Shown piece after piece: positions 1 to 6,357 of a stretch of DNA of 17,161 nucleotides. Position 1 is the stretch's first letter; each line of letters opens with the position of its first letter. The stretch lies in assembly GCA_934190685.1 (NCBI GenBank), contig CAKPTK010000040.1:1-17161 (forward strand), given 5' to 3'. The notes below the pieces were generated by a model. The model was not told where the DNA came from. It saw only the letters and a program-made list of their open reading frames with translations, and ran no database searches. The position numbers and the translations under genes are program-made. Origin of the DNA: an uncultured Prevotella sp. GTDB taxonomy: Bacteria > Bacteroidota > Bacteroidia > Bacteroidales > Bacteroidaceae.

Positions 1-501
1 AATCTCCACTTGTGGTATTACTATCTGATCACGTTCGGCAAAGGCTATGGCACAGGCATTGATGGCTTCTTGCTCCTCTTTGCTGAATATACTCATCTTC
101 GCTGCAAACCAGTCAAGTGTTTCTTGCACTTTGTGCTGCTGCTCTTCATCCACGGCTTGCGACATTGCAGCAGCACGTTCTTGTTCAAGTTTCTCCACCG
201 CATCTTCAAGCGCCTCCACCTTTTTCTTCATAACATTGTACTTCACCATATTTGCCATGACGAAGCAATAGCAACACACAACGACGATGAACACAAGCAC
301 AGCTTGATAACGTAGCTCGTCCACAATATCGTTCATCCCTGCAATGTAATGGCTCATCATTGGCACTGCCATCAACGACAACGCAGCACCAACATACATA
401 AATCTAATCTTTGCCTTGTCGCTTATTGGCGATATGCCCACAAACAAGGCAAGGACGAGCGACAACGCGCAGAAGCAGAGTGCCAGTAATGCTGTTCCCA
501 T
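1..501 (-). CDS. Hypothetical membrane protein with coiled coil (partial, runs off left edge)
   Basis: An open reading frame starts with ATG at 501 and reads without a stop for 167 codons to the window edge, so the C-terminus is missing. I do not recognise the family. The protein shows three hydrophobic stretches likely to span the membrane (about residues 2-23, 34-52 and 67-88). A charged heptad-like stretch follows (about 91-128, rich in Lys, Glu and Ala, probably a coiled coil), then a soluble part containing SKEEQEAINACAIAFAERDQ. The start lies 7 bp after the stop of the YhcG remnant, so the two were probably co-transcribed. The DNA is more AT-rich than the rest of the window, which fits an accessory or transferred segment. 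Opposite-strand frames here lack any domain signal. The coding call is fairly secure; the function is unknown. Confidence 0.65.
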   Translation of the reverse strand, partial: MGTALLALCFCALSLVLALFVGISPISDKAKIRFMYVGAALSLMAVPMMSHYIAGMNDIVDELRYQAVLVFIVVVCCYCFVMANMVKYNVMKKKVEALEDAVEKLEQERAAAMSQAVDEEQQHKVQETLDWFAAKMSIFSKEEQEAINACAIAFAERDQIVIPQVEI

Positions 502-508
502 AGTATTC

Positions 509-838
509 TTATTTTTCTGGTTCGTTTATTTCTTTTCCGTCAAGCAACCTTTTGAAATCTTCCTCTGGAGGTAGTATCTTCTTTAGCTTCTCTGGCATCA
601 CCTTGTATTTTACATTCGCCACTATTGAGTTTTCTATAATCCGCTCGTCAATATCTTGTGGGTCTTGTTCGTCAAGTTCCTCTACATTGATGAAATCAAG
701 CAGGTAATCGTCCTTGAACATGGATATTGCCTTCAGAGCATGACGTGTTGACGGCATAGTCTTGGCGAAGTTACTTGGCATCTGCGACTGGTGATGGAAC
801 AAGTCTGCCTTGAGATTGTCACGAAGGGTAAAATTATG
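509..838 (-). pseudogene. Remnant of YhcG/DUF1016-type PD-(D/E)XK nuclease, catalytic core deleted
   Basis: The open frame runs from just after a stop at 839-841 to a TAA at 509-511; no ATG precedes the conserved part. The text around SNFAKTMPSTRHALKAISMF and DDYLLDFINVEEL matches, from memory, the linker that joins the DUF1016 N-terminal domain to the nuclease domain in YhcG-like proteins. The text ENSIVANV is the usual lead-in to the nuclease fold. It is followed directly by KYKVMPEKLKKILPPEEDF, which resembles the extreme C-terminus of these proteins (a strand, then the MPEKL..LP tail). The roughly 110 residues normally between them, carrying the PD-(D/E)XK active site, are absent, and so is the N-terminal domain. 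It is probably non-functional, although a short product from TTG at 802 or an internal ATG cannot be excluded. YhcG proteins are usually found near restriction-modification and other defence genes. Confidence 0.7.
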
Positions 839-1018
839 TTATACTCCATCAAATATTGTTAGTGCCGCATAATGTCTTTTTCATGAGAGCAAAACAGATG
901 CTTTTGGAGTTGAGTCACGAAAGAACGATTTTATTAGTCGTACAGATATATTGTATTGCATTCTCATTTAATTATGCATATTTATCGCTTTTCTTATGGC
1001 TTTTCCGTGTAAAGCCTG

Positions 1019-1026
1019 TACCTTTG
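1019..1026 (+). promoter_or_regulatory. Candidate Bacteroidetes -7 box for the DedA gene
   Basis: TACCTTTG fits the Bacteroidetes -7 consensus TAnnTTTG and is followed by GC, 36 bp before the DedA start codon. No clear TTTG -33 box lies 19-20 bp upstream, so the call rests on the -7 box alone. The rest of 842-1062 is AT-rich and shows no gene I can support. Confidence 0.45.
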
Positions 1027-1062
1027 CACACGAATTGCAAATCGAATACATATTTTTAGAAA

Positions 1063-1719
1063 ATGAATAGTGCTGATCTCTTTCTTTGGATACTTGACAA
1101 TTTGAATTATTGGGTGGTCACTGTTTTTATGGCCATCGAGAGTTCTTTCATTCCATTTCCATCGGAGGTGGTGGTACCGCCTGCCGCATGGAAGGCGATG
1201 GATCCAGGCAGTGGGATGAGTTTCGTGCTCGTCGTCGTGTTCGCCACCATCGGGGCCGACCTCGGTGCCCTTGTCAACTATTACCTGGCCAAGTGGTTGG
1301 GACGGCCTATCATTTACCGCTTTGCCGACAGTCGCATCGGGCATATGTGCCTGATCGACCGCGCTTCGGTGGAAAAGGCGGAGGCTTTCTTCCGCAAGCA
1401 TGGAGCCGCATCCACCTTCTTCGGCAGACTGGTGCCCGCCGTCAGACAACTGATCAGCATTCCCGCCGGCTTGTCGGGTATGCGTGTAGGAAAATTCCTG
1501 CTCTTCACCACCTTGGGTGCCGGCGTGTGGAACACTGTGCTCGCCATGATTGGCTGGGGCATCTATAAGTTCACCGACTACAAGACGACCCAAGACGTGT
1601 ATCAGCAAGCCGTGAAATATAGCCATGAGATTGGCTATGTGCTGCTGGCCCTGGCTGTGATTGTCGTGGCTTTTCTGGCTTACAAGGGACTCAAGAAAAA
1701 GAGTGACAAGAAGGATTAA
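1063..1719 (+). CDS. DedA/SNARE-associated family inner-membrane protein
   Basis: A 218-residue integral membrane protein of the DedA (PF09335) family, close to the usual length of about 200-220. Family members are linked to lipid flipping (undecaprenyl phosphate or phospholipid recycling), membrane homeostasis and resistance to cationic compounds; the exact substrate here is not shown by the sequence. Seen directly: the N-terminal re-entrant signature with ESSFIPFPSE at residues 26-35, hydrophobic segments at about 52-75, 144-168 and 188-208, and the conserved FFGRLVPAVRQLISIPAG block at 119-136, whose arginines are typical of the family. A lysine-rich tail ends the protein. It stands alone, with a promoter-like box upstream and a strong terminator downstream, so it is probably monocistronic. 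The ATG at 1063 is the first one after the -7 box. Confidence 0.93.
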   Translation: MNSADLFLWILDNLNYWVVTVFMAIESSFIPFPSEVVVPPAAWKAMDPGSGMSFVLVVVFATIGADLGALVNYYLAKWLGRPIIYRFADSRIGHMCLIDRASVEKAEAFFRKHGAASTFFGRLVPAVRQLISIPAGLSGMRVGKFLLFTTLGAGVWNTVLAMIGWGIYKFTDYKTTQDVYQQAVKYSHEIGYVLLALAVIVVAFLAYKGLKKKSDKKD

Positions 1720-1738
1720 GACTTGTTCGGCATCAAGA

Positions 1739-1784
1739 AAAAAGTGGAGTTGACGGATGGTTATCGGCGTCAACTCCACTTTTT
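1739..1784. terminator. Bidirectional Rho-independent terminator
   Basis: A perfect 17-bp inverted repeat: AAAAAGTGGAGTTGACG at 1739-1755 and CGTCAACTCCACTTTTT at 1768-1784, with a 12-nt loop. It ends in T-rich tracts in both directions. It sits between the convergent DedA gene (stop 1719) and the GH105 gene (stop 1808), and should terminate both. Confidence 0.93.
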
Positions 1785-1807
1785 GTTTTTTTCAGGCTGT
1801 TGGTCTG

Positions 1808-2941
1808 TTACAAATATCTATAGTATTCACAGGCGGCGAGCAAGAAGGCTCCCACACCGAAGTTGGCTTGCCGGTTGGCGTCGAGCGTCTGTCCGGGGAT
1901 TGCCCGGTCGCCGATGGGTTGCACGTAGCCCACTTTCCCGTCTGGCTGCAACGCCGTTTCCGTAAGATACTGCCAAGCCCGGTCGATGGTTTTCCGATAT
2001 GCCTTCCGGTCGAGAAAACCATTGTTCACGCCCCACAGGAGGCCATAGGTGAAAAATGCCGTGCCGCTGGTCTCCGGTCCGGGAGCCTGGGCAGGGTCGA
2101 GGATGGAGCGGGTCCAGTAGCCTTCCTTCTGCTGCGTGCGGCGCACGGCGTCAGCCAACCGTTTGTATTTGTCTACAAAAAACTGATAGTGCGCATAGTC
2201 TTTGGGCAGGTCTTGCAGCACCTTGGCCAGTCCGGCAAGCACCCATCCGTCTCCCCTCGCCCAAAAGTCTTTCAAGCCCTTATCGGTCTTGTGTTTGGGA
2301 TAGACATAGCGCGCATCACGAAAGTAGAGTCCTGTCTCCTTGTCGAGCATCACGCTGTCGGAATATTGAAGGTTGGCGTAGAGTTTGTCGAGATACTGTC
2401 GGTCGCCCGTGAGACGATACATCTTGGTCATCACCGGCATCACCATATAAAGGGCGTCGCTCCACCACCAATAGTCCGTGGCTGCGGAGTATGCCTCATA
2501 GCGCATCACCTCCTTGGCGCGTTGCACCATGAAATAGTTGGCGGCACTGTCACCGTGGGCGCAAGCCTGGTTGTACAGGTCTATGTAAGTTTGGAAACAG
2601 ACTTGCCAGTCGCCGAAGAGCACGAAGTCCTTGCCCTCGCCATAGGTCTTGTAGCGCCATTTGGCAGGGTTCGCCTGCGTGGCCCCGCTCCAGTTGTTGT
2701 AGTCCGCCCAGCGGCGGGTGTAGTCGAGCATCGGCTCTTTGTGGAGCAGTTTGTACACTTCCATGTTGCCTGTGTGATAGGCGGCGGGGTCCCAGAAAGA
2801 GCGTGTCTCGGGTTTGTTGTTGTTTTGCCAATAGGTGTTGACTCGGACGATAATTTCCTCCACCTGTTCTTTTGTCCAGTCGCGCGCCTGCAGGGGAAGC
2901 CACAGCACGAGCGCCGCGAATATCGCTAATGTCTTTCTCAT
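1808..2941 (-). CDS. Glycoside hydrolase family 105 (unsaturated uronyl hydrolase)
   Basis: A 377-residue protein. ATG at 2941 is chosen because it gives a clean signal peptide (MRKTLAIFAALVLWLPLQA, cleavage near residue 19); an in-frame start 39 nt upstream would put 13 polar residues in front of it. Known members are YesR/YteR-like (alpha/alpha)6-barrel hydrolases that remove the 4,5-unsaturated galacturonyl or glucuronyl residue left by polysaccharide lyases. Motifs seen: WWWSDALYMVMPV at 158-170 (D162 matches the catalytic Asp position of YteR), FWARGDGWVLAG at 226-237, ETSGTAFFTYGL at 290-301. Length is normal. It is the last gene of the minus-strand carbohydrate cluster, 32 bp after the DUF2264 gene, and complements the lyase-like gene two positions upstream. 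The exact substrate (rhamnogalacturonan or arabinogalactan glucuronide) cannot be decided from sequence. Confidence 0.92.
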   Translation of the reverse strand: MRKTLAIFAALVLWLPLQARDWTKEQVEEIIVRVNTYWQNNNKPETRSFWDPAAYHTGNMEVYKLLHKEPMLDYTRRWADYNNWSGATQANPAKWRYKTYGEGKDFVLFGDWQVCFQTYIDLYNQACAHGDSAANYFMVQRAKEVMRYEAYSAATDYWWWSDALYMVMPVMTKMYRLTGDRQYLDKLYANLQYSDSVMLDKETGLYFRDARYVYPKHKTDKGLKDFWARGDGWVLAGLAKVLQDLPKDYAHYQFFVDKYKRLADAVRRTQQKEGYWTRSILDPAQAPGPETSGTAFFTYGLLWGVNNGFLDRKAYRKTIDRAWQYLTETALQPDGKVGYVQPIGDRAIPGQTLDANRQANFGVGAFLLAACEYYRYL

Positions 2942-2973
2942 TGTTTCTTCTTTTAATTTTGTTTGTGTGATGA

Positions 2974-4245
2974 TCACCATTTATCCTTTGTCACGATGTC
3001 GTCTTTCCACTGATGGTCTTTCGGGAAGGCGGCTCCGTTCCATGCCTTCACCTGGGTCCAAGGCTGCGGAGTGTCAGTCCAGAAGGGATGGTTGGCGGGC
3101 AAGCCGAGGGGCATGAAGGCGAGAGTGGTCATGTAGAGCGAACCGTTGTTGGTGTACCAGTCTGCCACTCCGGGCTGTTTGCCGCAGAAGCCGATAGAGA
3201 GATAACCGCCCTCGTTGAAGTTGGACTGTTGGTCGAACATGCGGTGCATCACCTTGGTCAGGGCTGCGCGCACCTGTCCGTTGGTGAGTTCCTGGGGCAG
3301 CGTCTGATACCACGCCATGAGCGCCAAGGGTTGCATGGCCGCCATCCGATAAGGAATGCTTCTGCCGAACACAGGGAAGGTGCCCTCGGGCGAGATGAAA
3401 CGCTCTAGGACTATGGCGTATTTCTGGCAGCGTTTCAGGGCGCGGTCGTAATATTTGCGGTAGTCAAGACGAGTGTTGGCCTTGGCGTCGACCATGGCCT
3501 GCAAGGTCTCGAGATACATGGGGTGGAACACATAACTGCTGTAGTAGTCGAAGGCAAACACGGGACCATCGCTATACCATCCGTCGCCCACATACCACTC
3601 TTCCATTTTCCGGCACGTGGAGTTGACCCGGTATTGGTCGTAGGGACCTCCCGCCTTGGCCATGAAACTCTCGATGGTGGACGAGAAGAGCAGCCAGTTG
3701 GTGTAGGGAGGGTCTATCTTGCGCAGTTTGCGGAACTCGGCGAGATAGCGTTGTTTGGTTTCCTGGTCGAGGGGCATCCACAGAGCGTCGTAGGCGCGGA
3801 GGAAACTCTCGGCGATATAGGCGGCGTCGACAAGGTTTTGTCCGCCGATGCCCCAACACAGATAGTCGGGACTCTTGGGGTCCACGGCGTTTTTATAGGA
3901 GGCCAGTGCCCAAGCTCTGAGTTGCCGCCGCTGCTGTCCCTCGGCGGAGGCATCGTCGGGCAGCGTGAGCCATGGGGCGATGCCCGCCATGAGTCGGCCG
4001 AAGCATTCCATGTAGAGCACCTTCCGGTTGCGGTTGTCGAAGCTGGGACTGAACTCGGTCTGCATATTTTTCTGCAGTTCGCCCTTGGCCATATTCTCCA
4101 GCACAGGGCGCGCCATGCGGTAGGCAAGTGCGCACCAATACTCACGGTCGGTCTGCGGGGCGGTTCGTTTCTTCGCTGCCATGTCTGGCATTGGGACCAG
4201 CACCATGAGCACGGCGAGCGTGAATAGTTGAATGTAGTGTTTCAT
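2974..4245 (-). CDS. DUF2264-domain protein (probable GH154-type exo-beta-glucuronidase)
   Basis: A 423-residue protein. ATG at 4245 gives a hydrophobic signal peptide (MKHYIQLFTLAVLMVLVP, cleavage near MAA at 22-24). This ATG overlaps the TGA of the upstream heparinase-like gene in an ATGA junction, so translation is probably coupled. The DUF2264 (PF10022) fold is an alpha/alpha barrel. Characteristic parts seen are YMECFGRLMAGIAPWL (about 78-93), the YLCWGIGGQNLVDAA block (128-142), and EWYVGDGWYSDG followed by FDYYSSYVFHPMYLE (216-246). From memory, a DUF2264 protein of Bacteroides founded GH154 and is a beta-glucuronidase acting on arabinogalactan side chains; treat that activity as inference. 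The neighbours (GH105, lyase-like, GH97) support a role in uronic-acid side-chain removal, probably in the periplasm. Confidence 0.88.
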   Translation of the reverse strand: MKHYIQLFTLAVLMVLVPMPDMAAKKRTAPQTDREYWCALAYRMARPVLENMAKGELQKNMQTEFSPSFDNRNRKVLYMECFGRLMAGIAPWLTLPDDASAEGQQRRQLRAWALASYKNAVDPKSPDYLCWGIGGQNLVDAAYIAESFLRAYDALWMPLDQETKQRYLAEFRKLRKIDPPYTNWLLFSSTIESFMAKAGGPYDQYRVNSTCRKMEEWYVGDGWYSDGPVFAFDYYSSYVFHPMYLETLQAMVDAKANTRLDYRKYYDRALKRCQKYAIVLERFISPEGTFPVFGRSIPYRMAAMQPLALMAWYQTLPQELTNGQVRAALTKVMHRMFDQQSNFNEGGYLSIGFCGKQPGVADWYTNNGSLYMTTLAFMPLGLPANHPFWTDTPQPWTQVKAWNGAAFPKDHQWKDDIVTKDKW

Positions 4246-6155
4246 TTGATATTGTTTTTGTTGGTTTCCAATCGGTAGTCCACCGTCTGCACTTCTCTCG
4301 GGTCGGTCACCCGGAGTTCGAGACGGTAGACATTGTCTTTCCATTGTGTGCGGAGGATGCCCTGTCCGAGATTCACTTTCCGGATGGTGGCGGAGAGTTG
4401 ACGGGCGTCGAAGCGCAGCGCCACCCTACCCTCGTCGAGCAGCACCCTCCCCTCGCCTTTCATTTGCGGCTCGCCAAAGCACATCAAGGTCAGTGCCGTA
4501 GGCTTCGTAGCCGGTTGTTGGAGGGAGAAGTTCTCGGTCAGTTCCACCTGTCCTGCCTTTCGGTTGAGGACGATTCGGCGTGTCCACCGCTCCACCTTCG
4601 CCTCGGCGGGATAGGCCTTGGCGAGGTCGAACGTCATCGCAGACATTGTGTCTGTCGCTTGGTGTGTCACCGTCTGTGCACGGAAGTTGCGCCCTGCCGT
4701 CTGCTCCTCGCCGTTGATAAGCGGCACGTTGTGGTAGAGCGAGCGGTTGTTGGTCAGCTCATAGCGTCGGTTGCTGAAGGTCTGCGAGGTATAGGTGTCG
4801 CGTCCCAAGTCGATGATGACAGGCCGTTGGTCGTAATAGACGATAAAGTTGCCCACATCGTTGTGGTTGTGGCTCTCGCCGTTGTTGCCGCCCTTTGCCG
4901 CCACCAGCCAATGGTGTGCCGAAGGGTGTTGAGGGGTTGTCGCCGCCACCATGATTTGCGAGTTGGACAGATAGGCGTCCACGGTCTGCGGCTGGACGGC
5001 AGGGATGGACTTGAAGCGTGGCAGCATGGAGAGCAACAGCAGTTCACGGGAGAGTGTGGGGAAATTGCCGGTGCGCAGAAAGAGGGCCGATGGATGGGAC
5101 AGATAGTCGTGGGTGCGCCCGATATAGGCGGCAAACGACATCATGGTCTTGTCATTGAAATAGGAGCCATAGGGGAAAAGAATGTTGATGTTGGGCAGGC
5201 ATTTCGACTTGGCGTCGGAGAAATTGACAAACGTCAGGTCGTGGACATGCATCGTGGTGAGAAACCTGCCCATGGCGTGAACCTTCTCCCACTCAGCCTC
5301 GGTCAGGGGCAGCGGAGCGGACATCGCGTCCAAGAAATAGAGCGACTCGAAGAAAGACGCTCCTGCACGGTCCCAATAGTCCACTCCTTCCTCGCAGCCG
5401 CCGTCGTCGGGATAGTGGCTGAGGAAGAGACGCAGGTTGGCGTGGATGCCTTTGATGGCTTCCCCGCGCCGTGTGCTGTCGGTCTCGCAGAGCATCACGC
5501 ATTCCAGCCAATTGCTCGTAATCCACGTGTTCCAGTTGTTGGCGTTGCGTTTCCATCCTTGCCGCTCATAGAGGGTTGGACGGAGAAAACGGCGCGCTAT
5601 CTCGTCTTTCATCTGCCGGGCCAGTCCGGGTTCCTCCCGGTCGATGTCCTCGCCGAGCATATAGACCGTCCATGCCAGCATGCTCGCCGTCTCGGCATTG
5701 AACAGGTCGACCACCTGCCGGTTTCGTTCGGGCCGTGACAGAGGGTAATGGGCGGGCAGTCCCCACCAGGTTTCCCGCTCCATGAAATAGTGCAGTCCGC
5801 GACGGATGGCGGGCAGGAAACGGCCCTTGTGCTGCATGATTTCGCCCATCACGAGGCATGCCAACTGTCTCCGTTTGCCGAAGCTGACTTCCTCGAAGCG
5901 GGTGCGGTTGCCGTTTTTCCTGAACTCGGCAAACAGGCTGTCGGGGATTGCCGTCCAGTCTGCCGAAAGGTATCGTTCTGCCAGCCGTGTATAGTCGCGC
6001 CGCATCGCCGAGGGCACCTGACGGCGCCAGTAATGGTCGGCGGCGGTGGGGAAAAGCCGGGGGGCGTCGGTGGCGGACGCCGCAAGTGCAAAGGGCAGCC
6101 ACAACCACAGTGACAGCCAACTCAGCCAGCTTCTCTTTTTCAAGTTTCCGTTCAT
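4242..6155 (-). CDS. Heparinase II/III-like protein (putative polysaccharide lyase)
   Basis: A 637-residue secreted protein. ATG at 6155 is chosen because it begins a signal peptide (NLKKR, then a Trp/Leu-rich core at about 9-21, cleavage near ALAASA); the open frame continues upstream only through the repeat-rich intergenic leader. Layout: an alpha/alpha toroid domain (about 40-380) with NNWNTWITSN (206-215) and DGGCEEGVDYWDRAG (251-265), then a beta-sandwich containing the heparinase II/III signature ESHNHNDVGNFIVYYD (427-442), with RSLYHNVPLING at 471-482. Family enzymes cut uronic-acid glycans by beta-elimination and leave 4,5-unsaturated ends, which is the substrate type of the GH105 protein in this cluster. 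PL subfamily and substrate cannot be read from the sequence: heparin, alginate or rhamnosyl-glucuronate types remain possible. It overlaps the next gene by 4 bp (ATGA). Confidence 0.9.
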   Translation of the reverse strand: MNGNLKKRSWLSWLSLWLWLPFALAASATDAPRLFPTAADHYWRRQVPSAMRRDYTRLAERYLSADWTAIPDSLFAEFRKNGNRTRFEEVSFGKRRQLACLVMGEIMQHKGRFLPAIRRGLHYFMERETWWGLPAHYPLSRPERNRQVVDLFNAETASMLAWTVYMLGEDIDREEPGLARQMKDEIARRFLRPTLYERQGWKRNANNWNTWITSNWLECVMLCETDSTRRGEAIKGIHANLRLFLSHYPDDGGCEEGVDYWDRAGASFFESLYFLDAMSAPLPLTEAEWEKVHAMGRFLTTMHVHDLTFVNFSDAKSKCLPNINILFPYGSYFNDKTMMSFAAYIGRTHDYLSHPSALFLRTGNFPTLSRELLLLSMLPRFKSIPAVQPQTVDAYLSNSQIMVAATTPQHPSAHHWLVAAKGGNNGESHNHNDVGNFIVYYDQRPVIIDLGRDTYTSQTFSNRRYELTNNRSLYHNVPLINGEEQTAGRNFRAQTVTHQATDTMSAMTFDLAKAYPAEAKVERWTRRIVLNRKAGQVELTENFSLQQPATKPTALTLMCFGEPQMKGEGRVLLDEGRVALRFDARQLSATIRKVNLGQGILRTQWKDNVYRLELRVTDPREVQTVDYRLETNKNNIK

Positions 6156-6193
6156 GGTTTTCGTTCTTTTCTTTCGTATTCGTTTCGGGTCAA

Positions 6194-6310
6194 TGGCAGG
6201 TTCACGTTTGACAGACAGATTGCCCAAAATCCGTCTCTCGGTTTGGGCAATCGATGAACAGGCAGTGGGCAACGGTTGCCCAGGCTGATGTACCATCCGT
6301 AAACCTGCCA
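6194..6310 (-). other. Structured leader: nested inverted repeats upstream of the heparinase-like gene
   Basis: The 202-bp gap between the GH97 stop and the heparinase-like start holds a multi-branch arrangement. An outer stem pairs TGGCAGGTT (6194-6202) with AACCTGCCA (6302-6310). It encloses a perfect 11-bp hairpin GATTGCCCAAA/TTTGGGCAATC (6218-6228/6242-6252), with a further CCG/CGG pair in its loop, and a 7-bp hairpin TGGGCAA/TTGCCCA (6266-6272/6276-6282) with a CGG loop. In the transcript the outer stem closes 38 nt before the start codon. The two inner hairpins share the TTGCCCA core, so alternative pairings are possible. No U-tract follows, so it is not a plain terminator. Pairing is seen by eye; function is unknown. 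Confidence 0.5.
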
Positions 6311-6311
6311 C

Positions 6312-6338
6312 TAACGAGTCGTTAATCGCCCTTTAACG
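6312..6338. repeat. Overlapping palindromes between GH97 and the heparinase-like gene
   Basis: TAACGAGTCGTTA (6312-6324) is a 13-bp palindrome with a single central base. Its right half is also the left arm of CGTTAA-N7-TTAACG (6320-6338). It directly abuts the structured leader. It could be a protein-binding operator or a weak 3' hairpin for the GH97 message; there is no T-tract. Confidence 0.35.
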
Positions 6339-6357
6339 GAGCATTACCAGCACATTG

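Noticed and set aside
856..1059. Plus-strand open frame of 67 codons before the DedA gene
   Set aside because: It lies in AT-rich leader sequence, overlaps the -7 box of the DedA gene, and shows no motif or reading-frame support.
4344..5738. Long plus-strand open frame (464 codons)
   Set aside because: It lies wholly antisense to the heparinase-like and DUF2264 genes, has low-complexity Val/Gly/His-rich composition and no recognisable domain; the minus-strand frames carry clear motifs.
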